Notes: generated from the letters alone by a model not told the origin. Counted from the stretch's first letter, positions 19,637-29,745 are shown. The stretch is DNA of 64,000 nucleotides from Arthrobacter sp. ISL-30 (GCF_018613855.1 NZ_JAGGPK010000020.1:92226-156225); one strand, 5' to 3'. A program made the numbers and translations.

Positions 19637-19696
19637 TAGATCGTTCTAGTGAGAAATATGATTGCATGTGACTGTCATCACGTCTAGATCGTTCTA
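19637..19696. promoter_or_regulatory. Two identical LacI-family operators
   Basis: The 12-mer tagatcgttcta occurs twice, at 19637-19648 and 19685-19696, 48 bp apart start to start, in the divergent gap between the oxidoreductase operon and the LacI gene. It is an imperfect palindrome around a central CG (TAGAWCGWTCTA), the classic LacI/GalR layout. Their placement fits repression of both directions and autoregulation. Confidence 0.75.
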
Positions 19697-19722
19697 TAAA
19701 CTAGCGGCAGCTAGGAGGAGAT

Positions 19723-20760
19723 ATGACGGAACAACAACGTCGCCCCACCCTGATTGACGTGGCCAAAGCGGCCGGAGTCTCGCGCGCCCTTGTTTCCATC
19801 GTGATGCGCGACGCGCCGGGCGCTTCCGAAGCCACCAGGGACAAGGTACTGGAGGCGGCCCGGGAGCTTGGCTATCGGCCCGACACGCGCGCAAGGTTGC
19901 TCCGCAGCAGCCGCACCAAACTCCTTGGCCTCAGCTTTTCCAGCTCCCAACCCTTTCACGCGGAAATAGTCGATGCAGCCTACGCCGAGGCCGCCGCCAA
20001 GGGGTACGAAGTCGCCCTCAGCGCCGTGGCGAACGGCCGACCCGAGACGCGTGCCATCGAGGCGTTGCTCGATTTCGGCTCCGAAGCACTCATCCTGATC
20101 TCCCCCACCCTCAGCAACCAAAGCCTGACACGTTACGCCAGTCACGTTCCCGTGGTAAGTCTCCTGCGCGAAAACGTTGGAGACCTCGTCGACTCGGTAA
20201 GCAGCGACGACAACGCAGGAATCCGAATGGCTGTGGGGTACCTCGCTGCGCTGGGCCATCGCCAGATCGTCCACGTGGACGGCGGAACAGCCATATCAGC
20301 GGCGCAGCGCCGGGCCGCATTCCATACTGAAATGCTCCGCCACGGCCTGAAACCCGTAACGGTTCCCGGGGGGCCAAGTGAAGAAGACGGCCTCAGGGCA
20401 GGCCAACTCCTCCAACTCGACATGCCATCCGCTGCCATCGCTTTCAACGACAGATGTGCCCTCGGCCTCATGGAAAGCCTTCGCGCCAATGGGCTTCATG
20501 TGCCCAACGACGTGTCCGTCCTCGGATACGACGACAGCCAGTTCGCCCGGCTCAGCTACGTGCAGCTATCGTCCATCAGCCAAGACGCGCCACTCCTCGC
20601 CGCTGCTGCTGTTGACCGCGCAGTGGACCGGATCGAGGGCAACCAACCACCAGCCCACGTCATCAGAACACCGCACCTGGTTAAGCGCAAAACAACCGCT
20701 CGCCCCCGACAGAGCAGCCTCCCAGGGGACCAAAGCCGTCATCAGCCAAGTGAGGGATAG
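19723..20760 (+). CDS. LacI-family transcriptional regulator
   Basis: A 345-residue repressor. The N-terminal HTH (PTLIDVAKAAGVSRALVSIVM) and hinge (ARELGYRPDTRARLLRS) are followed by a periplasmic-binding-protein-like ligand domain (KLLGLSFSSSQPFHAEIV to VSVLGYDDSQFARLSY). A strong aggagg ribosome site sits at 19713-19718. It is transcribed away from the sugar catabolic/ABC operon, with two identical operator sites in between, so it most likely represses that operon until the sugar or a metabolite binds. Confidence 0.93.
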   Translation: MTEQQRRPTLIDVAKAAGVSRALVSIVMRDAPGASEATRDKVLEAARELGYRPDTRARLLRSSRTKLLGLSFSSSQPFHAEIVDAAYAEAAAKGYEVALSAVANGRPETRAIEALLDFGSEALILISPTLSNQSLTRYASHVPVVSLLRENVGDLVDSVSSDDNAGIRMAVGYLAALGHRQIVHVDGGTAISAAQRRAAFHTEMLRHGLKPVTVPGGPSEEDGLRAGQLLQLDMPSAAIAFNDRCALGLMESLRANGLHVPNDVSVLGYDDSQFARLSYVQLSSISQDAPLLAAAAVDRAVDRIEGNQPPAHVIRTPHLVKRKTTARPRQSSLPGDQSRHQPSEG

Positions 20761-21007
20761 CTTGCGCCGGATGATCGAAAGGCTGCAGCGGGAAATTCCG
20801 CTGAGGCTAACGCAGTGACTGCTTCCTGAAGTCGAATCTATGCCAACCCCGATCACTAACGAGTGTGGAGAACTGGTGCTCATATCCGCAATCAATACAC
20901 ACTGTAAGCGGGTTTACGTGACGTGCTAAAACGTCGCGTATGACGGTCCCCCAACCCGACGCCTATGGACCAGCCTCTTGCCGGAAGCATTCGGCGTGAA
21001 CACTCCC
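20761..21007. other. Intergenic, no gene recognised
   Basis: A spacer between the LacI gene and the putative left transposon end. No coding signature or strong hairpin was found. Confidence 0.4.
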
Positions 21008-21042
21008 TGTGACTGTCGTTAGGAATGGCGGTTAAATGGCAC
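21008..21042 (+). repeat. Left inverted repeat of the putative transposon
   Basis: It begins tgtgactgtcgttag and continues gaatggcggttaaat. Matches the reverse complement of 29711-29745 at 9 of the first 9 bases and at 15 consecutive bases further in. Confidence 0.6.
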
Positions 21043-21436
21043 CTCGAAATGGCCGTTCTGAGGTCCCGTTCGAGGAACCGCCGGGGTGACCGGTGACCTG
21101 CGCTGCCGTACAGGTCGGGCGCCTTCTAATCCCTGCCGCCGCGTCCCGGTAGCGGGCTTGGTCAGGACGTGGCACGGGTCCGTCCGTCAATTGTCTCCTT
21201 GGGCCTCCACCGGGCCGGAACTCGCCGGTTTCCCCTTTCCACCTCTGCTGGCTCCACAGTGGTCTTCCCGTACCTGGCGCAGATCAGCGGCGATCGGGGC
21301 GAACTGGGGGGCCGTGCAGTTGTTTGTCGACGTGGTCCTGAGTGGTGGGTAATGGCTTGAACGGCGAAGTACTGTCACCGGAGCAGCTTACGCAGGCGAG
21401 GCCGGCATTCAACCGGCCGCTGACGCTTGCCGGGGT
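21043..21436. other. Intergenic cargo spacer
   Basis: About 390 bp without a convincing gene. The open frames here lack ribosome sites and recognisable domains. Confidence 0.4.
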
Positions 21437-22090
21437 TCAAATCTTCTGCAGCTCCGGGGCTGCGAGGGCCGAGACGAGCATGGATCCGGCGGCGGTGACG
21501 GCGTCAATGACGGGGACCCTGAGTCTGCGGCGGAGAACCTCGGCCATGCCGATGCTGCTCAGCCCGGTACTCGCCTGAACGATGACATCAGCCCCGGCAT
21601 CGACGAGCATCTGGGCTGCGGCGAGGGCGTCGAAGATGCCCGTGGGCATCAGAAACGCGTCAGGCGTCTCGACACTTTCGGGACCGTCAATGAGGACCAT
21701 CCGTTCGCCCAGGTATTCAGAAACCGGTCCCGGCACCCGGTGCCTGAGCCCCAGCACGCCGACCCTGCCGCCGAAGGTCAGGGCGGCGGCCGCAGCCGCG
21801 GACCCTGCACCAATTACGGGGACGCCCACCAGGGCACGGGTTTCCGCCAGGCCGGGCTCCGAGGCGCAGCTGATGATCAGCGCATCGGCCTCTTCGGCCA
21901 TTTCCCGTGCCAGCTCGACGACCTTCGGTGCGGCGGCCATGAGTGACGCTTCGTCGTACACCCCGGAAGGCTGGCCCGGAATGCAGCGGGAGGTGACAGT
22001 GAAACCGAACGTCTCCTGCAGCAGCTTCCCATGGGCATGGAGCAGACGCCGGTCCGACGTCGTCAACACCCGAATAAGTCCTACACGCAT
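21437..22090 (-). CDS. Asp/Glu/hydantoin racemase family protein
   Basis: A 217-residue protein read from ATG 22090 (ggagggaac ribosome site); the frame stays open further upstream but without a site. MRVGLIRVLTTSD opens the fold, and IISCASEPG holds the first of the two catalytic Cys residues of the family. At the second position, where Cys-Thr/Ala-Gly is usual, the protein reads VIVQASTGLSSIG with no Cys, so a standard two-base racemase mechanism looks impaired. It may use a one-Cys chemistry, as maleate-isomerase-like or decarboxylase members differ in this respect, or it may be inactive. Transcribed toward the LacI region; next to a broken gene and probably transposon cargo. Confidence 0.75.
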   Translation of the reverse strand: MRVGLIRVLTTSDRRLLHAHGKLLQETFGFTVTSRCIPGQPSGVYDEASLMAAAPKVVELAREMAEEADALIISCASEPGLAETRALVGVPVIGAGSAAAAAALTFGGRVGVLGLRHRVPGPVSEYLGERMVLIDGPESVETPDAFLMPTGIFDALAAAQMLVDAGADVIVQASTGLSSIGMAEVLRRRLRVPVIDAVTAAGSMLVSALAAPELQKI

Positions 22091-22318
22091 CAGCAGTTCC
22101 CTCCCCCGCACGGATTCATCAATTCCAACGCTAACCGGACGATATTTCCCCACTTTTACAGGGAGGTCACCACCAGTGGCCATACCGGCTCCGATTACAT
22201 GAAACTTCGCCTTGAACCGCCTGACCACGCGGTTGGACGCTCCCCGTCGCAACTATCTGGCTGCCGTTCAGCTCGCTGCATCGCTCGTCTGGCTAAAGGC
22301 CTGCTTTAGCGACACTCC

Positions 22319-24959
22319 TTAGTGCTTTCGGGTTTCCAGGCCGTCCTGGTGGGCGGCAAGCAGCCGGCGGCAACGGATGCAACCGAGGTGTGAGTAGGCC
22401 TGCGGATGGTTCCCCAGGTGGGTTTCGGTGCCCGGATCGTACTCTTCGGGCAAAAGTCCGGTTGGTCCAAAGAGGTTCACCAACTGGTCGAAAAGGTCCC
22501 AGGCCTCCTCGATCCTGCCGACCGCGACGTACGCCTCGATCAGCCAGGTGGTGCAGATGTGGAAGCCGCCCTCCAGGCCGGCAGGCCGTCGTCGTACTTG
22601 TACCGGAAAACGGTGGGCCCCACCCGAAGTTCCCGCTCCACCGCCCGCACGGTATCCAGGAAGCGCTGGTCCGTGACGTCCAATAGGCCGGACAGCCCGA
22701 TGTGCAGCACCGCGGCGTCCAGGTCCGGGCTGTCGTAGGCCACGGTGTACGAGGAGGCCGAGTCATCCCAGCCTTCCCGCAGCACTTCGTCCCGGATGGC
22801 GGTGGCCGTGGGTTCCCAGGTGGGTCCAGGGGCGCGTCCGTGGCCGGGCAGCAGCCCGCAGCGCCCGGTCAAGGGTCACCCAGCACATCACCTTGGTGTA
22901 GACATGGTGACGGGGTGCACGCCGGGCCTCCCAGATGCCGTGTCCGGTTCCTGCCAGCGGGCCAGCACCGCCGAGGCCATCTGGACCAGCTCCCAATGGT
23001 CGTCGTCGAGCGCTTCTTCCCTGGCGCTGAGGGCGTGGATGAGTTCCGCGATGGGACCGGAGACGTCCAGCTGGACCTGGTGGTCCGCCGCGTTTCCGAT
23101 CCGGACGGGCCGGGAGCCGGCGTAGCCGGGGAGGCAGTCGATCACGGACTCCGTGGAGAGCGGCGCCCCCGTGACGGAGTAGAGCGGATGCAGCCACTCC
23201 GGGCCCGGGGCGTGCTCGAGGATCCGTCCCAGCCAGCCCAGGAATCCCGCCGCTTCCTGCGTGGAGCCCAGGTCCACCAGGGCATTGACGGTCATGGAGC
23301 CGTCACGCAGCCAGCAGTAGCGGTAGTCCCAGTTGCGGGTGCCGCCGATGCCTTCGGGCAACGAGGTGGTGGGGGCGGCCAGCACTGCGCGGGTGGGTTC
23401 GTGGACCAGGGCGCGGAGCACGAGTGCGGACCGGCGGACAAGGGAGGGTTTGACGGTGGGCAGTTCCAGGGTCTGAACCCAGTTGCGTGAGGAGAGTGCG
23501 ACGCCGGCCCGCCGCTCCGTTTCGCCGCCGGGGTCCGCTGGTTGCGGCCCAGTGTCGCCGCAGCGGAGGTTGAGCACCACCGGACCGTCCTGCAGGTTGA
23601 CTGCGGCCGTGGCGCTGGCATGCCGGCCATCCGAGGCGACGGCAAAGCGCACGCCCGGCGCGAAAAGGGTGATGGGATCGGACGTTCCTACCACATGCAG
23701 CTCGTCGCCTCGGACCTCCATGCTGAATGGCGCGTTGGCATAGTCCGGGCGGGGCGCGAACACGATCCTCGCCGCGCCGCTTCCGGACAGCACCCGGACA
23801 AGGCTCGTGATCCCATCCGGAGCTGGTTCAAGGTAATCCGTGACAGTGACGTCCGTCCATCGCGTCTCTACGATCATCGTACTGTCCACGTAGCGCTGGC
23901 CGAGCACCTGGGAGGCCTTGACGGGCCCCACCGAAAAGTGGCCCGCCGCCTCGCCGCCCAGAATGTGGGCAAACAGGGAGCCGGAGTCCGGCAGGGGTTG
24001 GCTCATCCAGCAGATCCTGGCGTCCGGCGTAACCAGGGCCGTTGAGGAGCCGTTGCCGATCATCGAGTGCCGCTCCAGCCCTACGGCGTCCTTGCCGAAG
24101 AGCCATGCCCGCCGCAGTTCAAACAGGATGGCAAGGATCCTGGCGAAGGATTCCGGATCGCGCAGCCGGTGGGCCTGCACGTGTCTCCCCGGGGCCGACG
24201 TGCAGGCCCATGTCCGGGCCCCGCAAGGTGGCGATCGCGAGTTCGTCGCTGTACGCGTCGCCGGCATACATGGCGGCGCTGGCGCCTAGCCTGGACCGGA
24301 GGTTTTCCAGGGCGTCAGCTTTGCACGGTTCCACTACGGACAGGTCCAGGACAGACCCGTCCACGATGAAGAACAGCCCGTGGTGACGTGCGATGTCCGG
24401 GCGGTGGCGGTTACTGCCGCCACCACGTCTGCCGTCGCGGGCCGGGTGTGGATGGACACGGCTACGGGTTTCCGCTCGATCCAGATGCCCTTCTGAAACC
24501 CCACCGCTTCGTTGAGCGCTGCGCTGACCTTCTGCAGGACAGTTTCCGTGGCCAGTGGCTGTACGTGTGCGAACCCCATGTCCGACTCGGCACCGTGCGA
24601 GCCAATCAGGTGCACTTCCGCCGGCAGGCGGGACACGGCGGCGAGGTCACGGAGGGAGCGCCCGGATATGACGGCGGCGTGGGTGTTGGGCAGCGCGGCC
24701 GGGGCGCGCAGGGCAATCGCCGCGCTGCCCAGCGGCAGGGTCTCGGTGGAGATGCCCTCCGCGTCGCACAGCGTTCCGCCGTAATTGCAGGCCACCAGCA
24801 GCCCCGGAACCCTTGCGAGGACTTTGAGTTCGGCCAGCAGGGAGGGCGTCAGCGGTCGCCGGCCGCCTCCGACTGGACGAAGGAGCGGAGCAGCCCCAGT
24901 GGAAGGGACCGGGTGAGCAGCGTGGAATCCGCCACGCTTTGGTTCAACGGCGTTGGCAT
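22319..24959 (-). pseudogene. Broken trehalose-phosphatase/GH15 fusion gene
   Basis: Minus-strand pieces in shifting frames make one gene. MPTPLNQSVADS starts at 24959. Then come an OtsB-like HAD part (VACNYGGTLCDAEG, AVISGRSLRDLA, SAAMYAGDAYSDELA) and a GH15 glucoamylase-like part (HSMIGNGSSTALVTPDARI, GTRNWDYRYCWLRDGS with the first catalytic acid region). The family ending EYDPGTETHLGNHPQAYSHLG reaches a stop at 22319. Frames change near 24850, 24340, 24200, 22890 and 22560, so no full protein can be made. Intact relatives in Arthrobacter-type bacteria join trehalose-6-phosphate phosphatase to GH15; that is family knowledge. Five breaks over 2.6 kb point to decay rather than to one reading error. 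Confidence 0.82.
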
Positions 24960-25570
24960 TCGTGCACCCCTTAAGGCAGGAAAGGCAGCCGCAGGATTGC
25001 CGGCGACGACCGGGCGATGCCCCTCACCGATATTCCGGCATGAGGACTCCGGAGGGGCACTCCTCATGGTCCGCCCGGGCAGTTTCCCCTGAATGTCCCG
25101 ATGATTGCCGCGGTGTTAAGTCCGCGGCGCGAAAACGACGACGGCGGCCCGCAACCGTCGTCGTCCTTTCGATGCCTCGGGCTAAGCGCGTGGAGTACTT
25201 TCATCCTCGTTCTTGGCGCTGAGAGGTTTTGTTACAACGCGCAAAGTCTCTTTGATGCTTCGTCTGCCGTGCATCGCTTGGTTGATGAGCGGATATCGGC
25301 TCTGCCTGGGCTTTCTTTTGTCTTCTCATACCTGGTAACAGAGAGGTGACTGTGCCCCGCTATCACGGCCGACTTGCCAACCTGGCCCCAGGTAACGACC
25401 ACACTCAACCTGCAGCATCACTAAGCGCACCCTGGGAGAATGATGACCCGTAATTCCCAGCATCAATGCTAAAACACCGGCATTAAACCGAAGCATCACT
25501 GCACCGAAACGCCACCGCAACCTCTCGCGCCTAGGCTCGAAGCGGGGAACGAGAGCAGGAGGACCTGATC
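24960..25570. other. Intergenic cargo region
   Basis: About 600 bp without a recognised gene. It contains the hairpin listed at 25135-25164. The remaining AT-richer sequence near 25200-25500 shows no protein signature in six frames. Confidence 0.45.
25135..25164. terminator. Hairpin terminator
   Basis: A 10-bp perfect stem acgacgacgg (25135-25144) with ccgtcgtcgt (25155-25164) and a 10-nt loop, flanked by aaaa on the left and a cctttcg stretch on the right. It could stop transcription from either side. Confidence 0.6.
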
Positions 25571-25828
25571 ATGACGGCAGACAGGGACCGGATCATCCGG
25601 TCATGCGCGGAACTTTCACCAGGTACCCAGATTGAAGCTTGGCACCATGGACGGCTCATACACCACGGATGGGTCAGCGCAACCATTCCATCCATGGGCA
25701 TGTTCTGGATCATCGACGCAAGAAACGGGACACGCAAACTCCTAGACGTCGAAGCATTGGAAGTCATCCCACTCCCCGGCCCACCCCTTGCAGCAGAGCA
25801 ACCGCCAAGTGCCACGCCCGCGGCCTGA
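25571..25828 (+). CDS. Small hypothetical protein
   Basis: An 85-residue protein with a strong aggagg ribosome site about 8 nt before ATG 25571. It starts MTADRDRIIRSCAELSPGTQ, has a central beta-like segment rich in Trp, His and Ile (EAWHHGRLIHHGWVSA, GMFWIIDARNGTRKLLD), and ends in a Pro/Ala-rich tail. The middle looks like a small SH3-like barrel. No function recognised. It lies inside the putative transposon, in the same direction as the acetyltransferase that follows. Confidence 0.6.
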   Translation: MTADRDRIIRSCAELSPGTQIEAWHHGRLIHHGWVSATIPSMGMFWIIDARNGTRKLLDVEALEVIPLPGPPLAAEQPPSATPAA

Positions 25829-25973
25829 TTCACACGACCGGGCCCACCCTGCCAAGGAGAGAACGTTGGACGCGCGGGGATTAAACGGAATGAGCTTTTT
25901 GCTCAAGCCCACGCACAGATTCGCCCCACACTTCGGGTAGGGTTTCGTTTCAATATCGGGCGGAAGTCAGGTC

Positions 25974-26483
25974 ATGGTCTCTCTAATCGCACTGGCAGCG
26001 CTTCTTGAACCGCAGGATCTCAAACCTGCAGCCCGTTCTCCCCAGAGCATTAAGGCCACGGACCTCCCGAAACTTGCAGCTCTTTATTCGCAGGCCTACG
26101 CCGACGGAACGAGCCATACGAACACAGAGAAGGCAGCCGACAGGATCAGCGCCGTCTTCGAAGGTACCCACGGAGCCCCCATTCCCCAAGCTTCCCTATT
26201 AACCGCTGACGCAGACGGGCGCATTATCGCCGCCATCATCACCACGGACCGAGCACTCGGAGACCGCGGATCCAGAACCGCTTTCATAGCAGAACTTTTT
26301 ACCCATCCCGATCACCGCCGGCAGGGCCTCGCCGAAGAACTCCTCAAGCACGCCATGCAGGCCCTGCACGACGCGGGACACAGAACCCTGGCCGTGACCG
26401 TAAACATCGATAACGCCGCCGCCATCGCCTTCTACTTATCCCGAGACTTCCGGCGCCTCACTCAACCTGCGGAGAACGACTAA
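25974..26483 (+). CDS. GNAT-family N-acetyltransferase
   Basis: A 169-residue acetyltransferase. After about 25 poorly conserved residues, IKATDLPKLAALYSQAY begins the GNAT fold. FIAELFTHPDHRRQGLAEEL is motif A with the R/Q-x-x-G-x-A acetyl-CoA loop, and VTVNIDNAAAIAFYLSRDF is motif B. The true start may lie slightly downstream of 25974, since no clear ribosome site precedes it. Substrate unknown. Genes of this type are common transposon passengers, sometimes giving antibiotic or toxin resistance, but nothing here shows that. Confidence 0.85.
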   Translation: MVSLIALAALLEPQDLKPAARSPQSIKATDLPKLAALYSQAYADGTSHTNTEKAADRISAVFEGTHGAPIPQASLLTADADGRIIAAIITTDRALGDRGSRTAFIAELFTHPDHRRQGLAEELLKHAMQALHDAGHRTLAVTVNIDNAAAIAFYLSRDFRRLTQPAEND

Positions 26484-26664
26484 ACCAATCTCGAGGAGAA
26501 TGGGTGGACTGGGGCCGATTCAAGCAGCCCTGCAACCATTCAGAATTGACCGTTTACCGGGCCCTCCGGCGGGAGCCGTCACCTGCCGCGGTGCGGCGCC
26601 GCTCCGGACAGAAGACGATCCGGTGACTGGCGGAGGCAGCACCCTGAACGGGGAGGCTGCCTCC

Positions 26665-28088
26665 ATGCTTGAACACACGGCGTTCTTGCGCTGGCAGATT
26701 TTGCGCCGGCGTGTCGAAGACGGAGTGCCACTGACGACACTGGCCGCGCAGCAAGGCATAGGACTTCGAACGCTTCAGCGCTGGCATGCGGCCCATAAAC
26801 GTCACGGCATCTCCGGGTTAGCGACAGCAAAGCGCCGGACCGCTCAGCGCAAGACCAACCCCGAATTGGTTGCCCTGATGAGGGGCTAGCCCTGGTGAAA
26901 CCAGCCCTGCCGGTGGCCCTTATCGCCCGCATGGCCAACCGGGTCGCTGCCGGCCACGGCTGGCCGCCGCTCTCCTACAGCACAGTCCGGTCCATCACTG
27001 CCGGCCTTGACGCCGGCATGAGAACGCTCGCCCAGCGGGGAACGGCTGCATACCGGGACAACTATGAACTTGCATGGCGACACCGCGCCGAGCGGCCGAA
27101 CGCGATATGGCAGGCAGACCACACCGAACTGGACATCCTCGTGCTCGACGCCAACCTGAAACCGGCACGGCCTTGGCTCACCACGATGCTGGACGACTAC
27201 TCCCGCGCGATCTGCGGCTACACAGTCTTCCTTGGGGCACCGTCGGCCACGAACACAGCCCTGGCACTTCGGCAGGTCATCTGGCCCAAAGCCGGGACTG
27301 GCTGGCCGATGTGCGGTATCCCGGACGTCCTCTACGTTGACCACGGATCGGACTTCACGAGCAACCACCTGACCCAGACCGCGAAAGACCTTCACTTCGA
27401 AATCACCTACTCCACGGTCGCCCGGCCGCAAGGACGGGGCAAGATCGAACGGTTTTTCGGCACCGTTAATACGGTGCTGCTGGCCGAACTTCCCAGTCAC
27501 CTGAGCCGCGGCACCCCGCCGGCCCCGGGAATAACCCTCAAGGAACTCGACGAGACCATTGGCCGCTTCATCATGGCGGATTACCACCAGCGCGAGCACC
27601 CGGAAATCAAGGCGACCCCGCACAATGCCTGGACTGGCGACGGATGGCTGCCCAGGCTGCCGGCATCGATGGACGAACTCAACCTGTTGTTGCTGACGGT
27701 GGCCAAACCCCGGATCGTCCACCGTGACGGCGTGCACTTCCAAGGCCTCCGATACGTCTCACCCTTGCTGGCCGCCTACGTCCGCGAACCCGTCACCGTG
27801 CGCTACGACCCGCGGGACATCACCGAAATCCGGGTCTTCCACAAGAACCAGTTCATCTGCCGGGCCGTGAACCCTGACCACGAAACCTCAACCATCACCC
27901 TCAAGGACATCCAAGCCGCACGGTCGGCCCGCCGCCGCGAACTTCACGGACAAATCAACCAGCGGATCGCCGTCGTAGCCAAGCACCTGCCTGACCTGGC
28001 ACCAGCCAAACAGGCTCCGGCCCCCGAGCCGACGGACCAGCCAAAGAAGCGTCCAAAGCTCCGCACCTATCTGGAGGACGACCGATGA
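26665..28088 (+). pseudogene. Mu/TniA-type DDE transposase, frameshifted
   Basis: The gene starts at ATG 26665 behind gggagg. Its first 74 codons hold an HTH (LTTLAAQQGIGLRTLQRWHA), then the frame ends at a TAG at 26887-26889. The rest continues one frame over from about 26886 (LALVKPALPVALIARMANRV) to 28088. The catalytic triad is visible: Asp in WQADHTELD, Asp in YVDHGSDFTS and Glu in GRGKIERFFGT. A Mu-transposase C-terminal beta-barrel follows (VHFQGLRYVSPLLAAYV). A single missing base explains the shift. A programmed frameshift is possible but no clear slippery site is present. Followed with 4-nt overlap by the ATPase gene, as in Tn552. Confidence 0.8.
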
Positions 28089-28896
28089 CAGGGCAAGGCT
28101 TCATTGCCACCAAAGAACACCGCAGATTCGTCGAGTTCGCTGACGCAGTGCGCCGCCAGCACACCATCGGCATCTGCTACGGCCAAGCCGGCATAGGAAA
28201 GACCCTCTCCGCCAGACGCTAGGCCAACTGGCACAAGGCGCAGAAGCTCCTGGAGGAGTGGGGACCCCGGGAAGAATCCGACCATCAGGTCTATGCCGCA
28301 CTCTCCCGCTCCCGCACCGTCTTCTACACCCCCGCAGTGCTCACCACCCCCAAACAGATCCACGGCGACATCGAGCACACCAGCTCACGCGTATCGATCT
28401 GCGTGGACCAACACCTGTCCGACATGGGCAAGGGAACGGGACCCCACACCCGCGTCAACAAATACGTCGAACTGCTCATCATCGACGAATCAGAACGTCT
28501 CAGCGCCACAGCCCTGGAACTATTGCGCGACCGCTACGACCGCGACAACGTAGCCCTGATCCTCATCGGCATGCCCGGCATCGAAAAATGGTTCAGCCGC
28601 TACCCCCAGCTCTACAGCAGGGTCGGATTCGCCCACGAATACCGTCCCCTCGAACAAGAAGAACTGCATTTCGTCCTGCGCGCCGCTGGCATAAACTAGG
28701 ACAAGCCCTGGACCCCGAAGACTTCACCGACGCCCAGGCCATTGCCGCCGTCGCCCGCATAACCAGGGGAAACTTCCGCCTCATCGACCGGCTCTTCACC
28801 CAGGTCGAACGCGTCATGAAAATCAACGAACTCAACACCATCACCGACGACGTCATCGAAGCAGCACGCTCAACACTCGTCATCGGCATCAGCTAA
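28085..28896 (+). pseudogene. TniB/TnsC-like AAA ATPase, disrupted
   Basis: ATG 28085 overlaps the transposase stop. The frame reads GQGFIATKEHRRFVEF and Walker A GQAGIGKT, then meets TAG at 28220-28222. In the same frame it resumes with [16 protein letters not shown] (Walker B), [15 protein letters not shown] and [15 protein letters not shown] to a stop at 28699. A shift near 28685 restores [20 protein letters not shown] and [16 protein letters not shown] sequence to 28896. So it has one nonsense codon and one frameshift. The intact protein would be the ATP-dependent target-selection partner of the transposase. Confidence 0.82.
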
Positions 28897-29006
28897 CCGC
28901 CAAACCGCACCGGCACGCGCAACGCCGGCGCCCGGTCCACCTCGACGACGGAGACGAAATCCAGAAACATCAGACACCAATGGTGGATGAGACAAAGGGA
29001 GGCGAA

Positions 29007-29609
29007 GTGGTAACTATCGGATATGCCAGGATCAGCACTGCAGAGCAGTCTGCAGAGCTTCAAACGGCTACACTGCGGGAAGCCGGCTGTGACTGGATTT
29101 TCACAGATCATGGCGTGAACGGCACACGGGCCGGCCGACCCGAGCTGGACAAGATCTTTGACCACCTTCGCCCCGGGGACGAGCTGGTGATCTGCAAGCT
29201 GGACCGGTTGGGTCGCTCCACGAAAAAGCTGCTCCAGTTCATCGAACTGCTGAACGCGAAAGGCGCGACACTCAGGTCCGTGACCGAGGGCATTACCACC
29301 ACCGGCCCAAACGGCAAGGCGATGCTGACGATCCTGACCGCTCTCGCCCGGCTCGAACGTGACACGGCAACCGAGCGAACACAGGCAGGCATGGCCTTCG
29401 CGGCAGCCCACGGACGCAAAGGCGGACGACCTTCCATCACAGCGGAAAGCGCGGCCGTGAAACGCGCCCACGAACTCAAAGCAGCAGGTATCAAACCCGC
29501 CGACATCGGCAAGATAGTCGGGCTCAGCCGGGCGACAATATACCGCTACCTGAACATCGGAAGCGATGAACAGGGCCAGGCCGGCGGCGAATGCGCCACC
29601 AAAACCTGA
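29007..29609 (+). CDS. Serine recombinase (TniR-type resolvase)
   Basis: A 200-residue resolvase/invertase. Catalytic Ser lies in GYARISTAEQ, with Arg residues in CKLDRLGRSTKKL and LARLERDTATERTQ. The C-terminal Hin-type HTH is KPADIGKIVGLSRATIYRYL. GTG 29007, preceded by gggagg, is the likely start; an in-frame ATG at 28980 would add nine residues. The reading frame is intact, unlike the other two transposition genes. In Tn552/Tn5053 elements this protein resolves cointegrates at a res site near its gene. Confidence 0.9.
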   Translation: MVTIGYARISTAEQSAELQTATLREAGCDWIFTDHGVNGTRAGRPELDKIFDHLRPGDELVICKLDRLGRSTKKLLQFIELLNAKGATLRSVTEGITTTGPNGKAMLTILTALARLERDTATERTQAGMAFAAAHGRKGGRPSITAESAAVKRAHELKAAGIKPADIGKIVGLSRATIYRYLNIGSDEQGQAGGECATKT

Positions 29610-29710
29610 TGTCGACACCAAGCAACGATTTCATTGACCGGCCACGCCGACGACTGGAACTTCGACCGTCCGTAGGACGCCAACGGAACCAAGAAACCGC
29701 CGTCCTCAAC

Positions 29711-29745
29711 TGCGATTTAACCGCCATTCTCCGCTAACAGTCACA
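29711..29745 (-). repeat. Right inverted repeat of the putative transposon
   Basis: Its reverse complement begins tgtgactgttag and continues gaatggcggttaaat. Partner of 21008-21042. Confidence 0.6.

Larger units (their letters stand above)
21008..29745. mobile_element. Putative Tn552/Tn5053-like transposon with cargo
   Basis: Related inverted repeats lie at 21008 and 29745. Read inward, both begin tgtgactgt and share gaatggcggttaaat after a short divergent stretch. Inside the right end are a DDE transposase, an AAA ATPase and a serine resolvase in the TniA-TniB-TniR order of Tn552/Tn5053. The left 5 kb would be cargo: a racemase-like gene, a broken otsB-GH15 fusion, a small ORF and a GNAT gene. 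No target duplication is seen (flanks ctccc and tactg), and both transposition genes carry frame disruptions, so it is probably immobile. The extent rests on the repeats alone. Confidence 0.5.
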
